Source: RGIG1959 sp045540655 (GTDB lineage Bacteria; Bacillota; Clostridia; Oscillospirales; Acutalibacteraceae). Taken from it: a stretch of DNA of 10,601 nt. The DNA lies in the NCBI GenBank assembly GCA_045540655.1, contig JAZQHP010000072.1:1-10601 (forward strand). The letters run 5' to 3'. Below are positions 7,830-10,601 of the stretch, one piece after another. A program made the position numbers and the translations under genes. The notes beneath the pieces are model-generated. The model did no database searches, was not told the origin of the DNA, and saw nothing but the letters and a program-made list of their open reading frames with translations. Each line of letters begins with the position of its first letter. Positions within the stretch are counted from its first letter, which is position 1.

Positions 7830-7862
7830 AAAACGCACCGATCCAACCGATCGGTGCGTTTT
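7830..7862. terminator. Bidirectional hairpin terminator between nadE and the CxxC protein
   Basis: A perfect 14-bp inverted repeat, AAAACGCACCGATC (7830-7843) and its complement (7849-7862), surrounds a 5-base loop. On the plus strand it ends in TTTT right after nadE. On the minus strand the hairpin is followed by TTTTTCTT, serving the convergent alpha-galactosidase operon. The nadE stop and the opposing gene's stop are only 40 bp apart, so one element serves both. Confidence 0.9.
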
Positions 7863-7867
7863 GTGTG

Positions 7868-8083
7868 TTAATCGAGGCTTTTCGGGAACAACTGACAGAT
7901 GCCTGTCTTTTTCAGATACGCGATGTAATTTTCGATGTCCTCGCGGGTGCTGTTCGCGTACCACGCCAGACAATCGATGCAGAAAAAGTCGGTTGCCGCG
8001 CGGGAAATCATCTTTTTATGAATGCGGATGTCATCGAGCGTCAGCGTCGCATCGCATCGCTTGCAGCGATACTCATCACTCAT
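7868..8083 (-). CDS. Small CxxC/CxxC putative zinc-ribbon protein, 71 aa
   Basis: The protein has two CxxC pairs, Cys7/Cys10 and Cys35/Cys38, with a basic linker between (HKKMISR at 22-28), which fits a zinc ribbon. The C-terminal half (43-60) looks helical, and a GICQLFP segment follows. It resembles short uncharacterised Firmicutes zinc-ribbon proteins in layout, from memory and without a search. The start at 8083 is chosen because the product then begins just before the first CxxC and the ATG overlaps the alpha-galactosidase stop as ATGA; an upstream in-frame extension to 8179 exists but covers galactosidase coding sequence. No strong ribosome binding site is visible, so translation probably depends on coupling. 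Function is unknown; a nucleic-acid or protein adaptor role is a guess. Confidence 0.82.
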   Translation of the reverse strand: MSDEYRCKRCDATLTLDDIRIHKKMISRAATDFFCIDCLAWYANSTREDIENYIAYLKKTGICQLFPKSLD

Positions 8084-9225
8084 AATTTCACGATCTTCGC
8101 GCGGAGCATCTGGCAACCGTGCTTGGGAAGTGTCACGCTGTACTTGCAGGTGAACACGCCCAGATCCTTCTTCTCCCACAGGTCATACAGCTGCAAGCCG
8201 TAGCCGCGCGTCGGCAGACCCATGTCGGAGAATTCGACGTGACCGTTGCAGGTATCGTCGTAGAAGTTGAAGAAGCCGATCGCGTAGTCGCCGTTCTCGA
8301 GCGGCTTGAACATGTGGATGACGGTGTTGGGCTCTTCGTCCCATTCCTTGCGCCAGTAGGGGGTGCGGGCTTCCACGTCCTGGTTGATGGCGAGGATGTC
8401 CTTGTCCATCAGGATCGCTTTGGTTTCGTCGTCCATGTTGCGGATGTCACAGCCGATCATCAGCGGCGAGTTCATCATCGCCCACAGCGAGAAGTGGGTG
8501 CGATATTCCTCGGTGGTGCAACCGCCCATGCGGGCAATCCATTCGTTGTGGCTCTTGCCGTACATGCCGACCACCAGCATGTCCATGTCGTTGTAGCAGT
8601 AAGGACCGCTGAATTTTTCATAATCCATCTGCGAGGTAGCGATGTCCTTGATGGATTCCCAGCTGTCGATGATATCGCCGGTCGAGCGGTACATATGCGC
8701 ACCCGTCGAGCGGATCCAGTCAGGGGTGTTGTCGTGACCCCAGTTGCAGGCGGACAGCAGGATGTCGCGGCCGGAGTTGCGAAGCGCCATCGCCATGCGG
8801 CGATACAGCGTCGGGCCGTGAGCCGAACGCGGCTTGAAGCAGTAGTCAAGCTTCAGGTAATCAATGCCCCATTCCGCGAAGGTTTCGGCATCGATAAATT
8901 CGTAGTCAAAGCTGCCCGGATAATCGGCACAGGTGCGCGTACCCACGCAGGAATACATACCGAACTTCAGGCCCTTGGAGTGGACATAATCGGCAAGCGC
9001 TTTCATGCCGCCGGGGAATTTTTCGGGATCGGCGACCATGCGACCGTTTTCGTCGCGCTCGCGCAGGCTCCAGCAATCGTCAATGACGATGTATTCGTAG
9101 CCGGCATCCTTGAGCCCGCTTTCCACCATTGCGTCGGCGGCCTCTTTGATGAGATCCTCGTTGATGTCGTGACTGAACGTGTTCCAGGAGTTCCACCCAA
9201 GGGGCGGTTTTGCGGCCATGGCCAT
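8080..9225 (-). CDS. GH27 family alpha-galactosidase, cytoplasmic
   Basis: This 381-aa protein is a clan GH-D alpha-galactosidase that would release terminal alpha-linked galactose, for example from melibiose or raffinose-type sugars, with retention. The start PPLGWNSWNTF (7-17) and IDDCW (48-52) are GH27 signatures. The nucleophile is Asp127 in KLDYC; the acid/base is Asp184 in RSTGD, matching the RxxxD pattern that places Asp231 in the human enzyme. NDMDML (212-217) and DKDILAINQD are also family-typical. A short C-terminal beta domain follows. There is no signal peptide, so it likely acts on imported sugar. The ATG at 9225 is chosen because AGGTGG (9235-9240) lies 9 bases upstream; an ATG two codons later is less well placed. 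No sugar transporter gene is adjacent. Confidence 0.95.
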   Translation of the reverse strand: MAMAAKPPLGWNSWNTFSHDINEDLIKEAADAMVESGLKDAGYEYIVIDDCWSLRERDENGRMVADPEKFPGGMKALADYVHSKGLKFGMYSCVGTRTCADYPGSFDYEFIDAETFAEWGIDYLKLDYCFKPRSAHGPTLYRRMAMALRNSGRDILLSACNWGHDNTPDWIRSTGAHMYRSTGDIIDSWESIKDIATSQMDYEKFSGPYCYNDMDMLVVGMYGKSHNEWIARMGGCTTEEYRTHFSLWAMMNSPLMIGCDIRNMDDETKAILMDKDILAINQDVEARTPYWRKEWDEEPNTVIHMFKPLENGDYAIGFFNFYDDTCNGHVEFSDMGLPTRGYGLQLYDLWEKKDLGVFTCKYSVTLPKHGCQMLRAKIVKL

Positions 9226-9269
9226 TGGTACATTCCACCTTTCGTGTGTCCAAAATAGTTGGTAAAAAT

Positions 9270-9298
9270 ATTGTACGAATTCCCGAAACGATTGTCAA
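9270..9298 (-). promoter_or_regulatory. Sigma-A promoter of the alpha-galactosidase operon
   Basis: On the minus strand, a consensus TTGACA (9293-9298) and TACAAT (9270-9275) are 17 bases apart. The start of transcription would be near 9263, giving a leader of about 38 bases. It faces away from the transporter promoter; the two -35 hexamers are 18 bp apart, so one bound regulator could affect both. Confidence 0.85.
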
Positions 9299-9316
9299 TA
9301 AAATCCGCAAAAAAAT

Positions 9317-9345
9317 TTGACTTTTCCGCAGGATTGCCGTATACT
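9317..9345 (+). promoter_or_regulatory. Sigma-A promoter of the EamA transporter gene
   Basis: TTGACT (9317-9322) and TATACT (9340-9345) are separated by 17 bases. The predicted transcript starts near 9352, leaving a leader of about 75 bases that holds an AT-rich palindrome before the ribosome binding site AAAGGAGGG (9411-9419). Confidence 0.8.
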
Positions 9346-9387
9346 TCTTCTCGGCAAAAAACGATTCACCGTGTGCGCGTCGCGAGC

Positions 9388-9404
9388 GTATATATATTAT
9401 ATAC
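9388..9404 (+). promoter_or_regulatory. AT-rich palindrome, possible operator in the transporter leader
   Basis: GTATATA (9388-9394) and TATATAC (9398-9404) form a perfect 7-bp inverted repeat around TAT. It lies between the predicted transcription start and the ribosome binding site, in otherwise GC-rich DNA. Its size and symmetry suit a dimeric repressor, but low sequence complexity makes chance possible. No regulator gene is adjacent. Confidence 0.4.
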
Positions 9405-9426
9405 ATTTATAAAGGAGGGATGACCG

Positions 9427-10314
9427 ATGACCGATGCCAATCTGCAACGCCTGTCCAAACTGGCGATTCTGGCGGCGGCGCTCATCTGGGGCGGCTCGTT
9501 CGTCGGCATGAAAAGCCTGACCGAGGTCCTTCCGACGCAATACCTGCTCGCCGTGCGGTTTACGCTGGCGACCGCCGTGATGGCGATAGCACTGATCGGG
9601 CGGCTCAAAAAGCTGACGCTGTCCTATGTGTGGCGCGGTGGCATCATCGGCATCTGCCTGTATCTGGCGTATGTCTTCCAGACCTACGGACTGGTGGAGA
9701 CCACGCCCGGCAAAAACGCCTTCCTGACCGCGATCTATTGTGTGCTGGTGCCGTTCTTGTATTGGGGGCTCGATAAGAAGCGCCCCGACGGCTACAACAT
9801 CGCGGCGGCAGTGCTTGCCGTCGGCGGCATCGGACTGGTGTCGTTGAGCGGCGATCTGTCCATGGGACGCGGCGATGCGCTGACGCTCGTCGGCGGTGTG
9901 TTTTTCGCCGTGCACATGGTGGCGGTCGTCAAATGCGGACGCGGGCACGATCCGTTGCTCATCACCATGATGCAGTTTGCGGGCGTGGCGGTGTGTGCGT
10001 GGATCGGTACGTTCTGCCTGGAGGAGATGCCGCCGCTGTCGGTATTCACTCCCGAGGCGATCGGTGCCCTGTCCTACCTGGTGCTGTGCGCCACCTGTCT
10101 GACCCTGTCGTTCCAGACCTTCGGTCAACAGCACACCCCGCCTGCCGCGGCGGCGATCCTGCTGTCGCTCGAGTCGGTGTTCGGCGTGCTCATCTCCGTG
10201 ATCGCGGGTGAACGCCCGAGTGCTCGTACGATTGTCGGATTTGCAGTGATTTTTGCGGCGGTCATCGTCTCGGAAACCAAGCTTTCCTTCCTGAAAAAGA
10301 AGACAATCCCGTAA
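9427..10314 (+). CDS. EamA-family (DMT superfamily) membrane transporter
   Basis: The 295-aa protein is an integral membrane protein with about ten hydrophobic segments in two related halves, the usual EamA/RhaT layout. Typical features are WGGSFVGMK (21-29) in the first helix, RF (44-45) in the second, a basic loop before the third (KKL, 61-63), and a charged C-terminus (SFLKKK). In the second half, LSLESVFGVLISVIAGE (246-262) is the hallmark EamA helix. The family exports metabolites such as amino acids or drugs; the substrate cannot be predicted here. The start at 9427 is 7 bases after AAAGGAGGG; an ATG at 9420 is in another frame and abuts the binding site. It is monocistronic, with its own promoter and terminator. 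Confidence 0.94.
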   Translation: MTDANLQRLSKLAILAAALIWGGSFVGMKSLTEVLPTQYLLAVRFTLATAVMAIALIGRLKKLTLSYVWRGGIIGICLYLAYVFQTYGLVETTPGKNAFLTAIYCVLVPFLYWGLDKKRPDGYNIAAAVLAVGGIGLVSLSGDLSMGRGDALTLVGGVFFAVHMVAVVKCGRGHDPLLITMMQFAGVAVCAWIGTFCLEEMPPLSVFTPEAIGALSYLVLCATCLTLSFQTFGQQHTPPAAAAILLSLESVFGVLISVIAGERPSARTIVGFAVIFAAVIVSETKLSFLKKKTIP

Positions 10315-10336
10315 CAACTTCGGTCGTATTTTCACT

Positions 10337-10367
10337 GCGCCCACCACATATGGTGGGCGCTGTTTTT
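10337..10367 (+). terminator. Rho-independent terminator after the transporter gene
   Basis: A perfect 10-bp GC-rich stem, GCGCCCACCA (10337-10346) with its complement (10351-10360), encloses the loop CATA and is followed by TGTTTTT. It lies 22 bp after the transporter stop and also insulates the strong promoter that follows. Confidence 0.93.
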
Positions 10368-10381
10368 GCAAACCACAACGC

Positions 10382-10410
10382 AAAAAAATCTCTCAAAAAA
10401 GTTCAAAAAA
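10382..10410 (+). promoter_or_regulatory. Phased A-tracts, UP-element-like
   Basis: Three runs of A lie at 10382-10388, 10395-10400 and 10405-10410, spaced about 10-13 bp apart and ending 4 bp before the -35 hexamer. Such tracts are known to raise rRNA promoter strength through the RNA polymerase alpha subunits or DNA bending. Activity here is inferred. Confidence 0.6.
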
Positions 10411-10414
10411 GGTG

Positions 10415-10443
10415 TTGACAAAAAAGTGGGGGTGTGGTATTAT
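10415..10443 (+). promoter_or_regulatory. Very strong promoter, probably of an rRNA operon
   Basis: A perfect TTGACA (10415-10420) is 17 bases before TATTAT (10438-10443), preceded by A-tracts. Transcription would begin near 10450. The strength, the A-tracts and the downstream leader together suggest a stable-RNA promoter. Confidence 0.85.
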
Positions 10444-10449
10444 ATCGAA

Positions 10450-10601
10450 GCTGTCCCGCAAGGAACAGCGCAGGTCTTTGAAAATTAAACAATACAGCAA
10501 AGAAACGAAACAAACCAACCCGTTAATTTACGGTAGCAGGGCCAAGCCTGCCGCGTGGGTGAGAGACCACAAACGGACAAAAGTTGGAAAGCCAACGAAG
10601 T
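10450..10601 (+). ncRNA. Probable 5' leader of a ribosomal RNA operon (16S gene beyond the right edge)
   Basis: No protein-coding start with a ribosome binding site is visible in this segment. It contains GGTCTTTGAAAATTAAAC (10473-10490), like the leader segment found upstream of 16S genes in many Firmicutes. Several short hairpins are visible: GCTGT/ACAGC (10450-10469), GCAGG/CCTGC (10536-10551), GTGG/CCAC (10555-10570) and GTTGG/CCAAC with an AAAG loop (10583-10596). They would fit antitermination and precursor-processing structures. The mature 16S start (AGAGTTTGAT-type) is not reached, so the assignment is inference. A different structured RNA with a strong promoter is the main alternative. 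Confidence 0.6.

Noticed and set aside
8119..9258. A 379-codon open frame antisense to the alpha-galactosidase
   Set aside because: The GH27 signatures are on the minus strand. The opposing frame shows no recognisable domain and starts inside the galactosidase operon.
9389..9410. TATA-rich stretch as a second -10 box for the transporter
   Set aside because: No suitable -35 lies 16-18 bases upstream, and transcription would begin at the ribosome binding site; the 9317-9345 promoter is far better.
9397..10383. A 328-codon open frame antisense to the EamA gene
   Set aside because: It lies almost wholly under a clear membrane transporter, runs through the terminator, and its product is a His/Arg/Gln-rich shadow.

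Overview
The window looks like chromosomal housekeeping DNA from a GC-rich member of the Clostridia (Bacillota), perhaps an Oscillospirales or Christensenellales gut lineage. This lineage call is inference. It rests on strong GGAGG-type ribosome binding sites, sigma-A promoters with 17-bp spacers, a formate-tetrahydrofolate ligase, an arginine-phosphatase (YwlE-type) domain, and an rRNA-leader-like sequence at the right edge. Because the DNA is GC-rich, long open frames lie antisense to almost every real gene; I treat these as shadows. I see no insertion sequence, CRISPR array, prophage gene or tRNA.

Layout. (1) Positions 6-3249, minus strand: an operon running leftward from a promoter at 3289-3317. 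It carries a fused protein-arginine/tyrosine phosphatase-RimI acetyltransferase, then tsaD (ATGA overlap), then mnmE (17-bp gap). Its tRNA enzymes modify A37 (TsaD, t6A) and U34 (MnmE) in the anticodon loop. (2) Positions 3353-7862, plus strand: a divergent promoter drives fhs, an unrecognised 183-aa gene, a HAD phosphatase, a small lipoprotein and nadE. Gaps are 15-33 bp, and a bidirectional hairpin terminator follows. (3) Positions 7868-9298, minus strand: a cytoplasmic GH27 alpha-galactosidase and a 71-aa CxxC/CxxC protein, coupled by an ATGA overlap and driven by a near-consensus promoter. They share the terminator with nadE. (4) Positions 9317-10367, plus strand: an EamA-family drug/metabolite transporter with its own promoter, a palindrome in its leader, and a strong terminator. 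(5) Positions 10382-10601: phased A-tracts, a very strong promoter and a hairpin-rich leader with a CTTTGAAAATTAAAC segment. This most resembles the upstream region of a ribosomal RNA operon whose 16S gene would begin just beyond the window.

The most distinctive object is the phosphatase-RimI fusion. It joins a YwlE-like CTGNTCRS loop, including the Thr linked to arginine-phosphate specificity, to a complete GNAT domain in one 287-aa reading frame next to tsaD. The other items worth a second look are the two unrecognised proteins (183 aa and 71 aa), the lipoprotein inside a metabolic operon, and the rRNA-like leader. Most of the window is otherwise ordinary.
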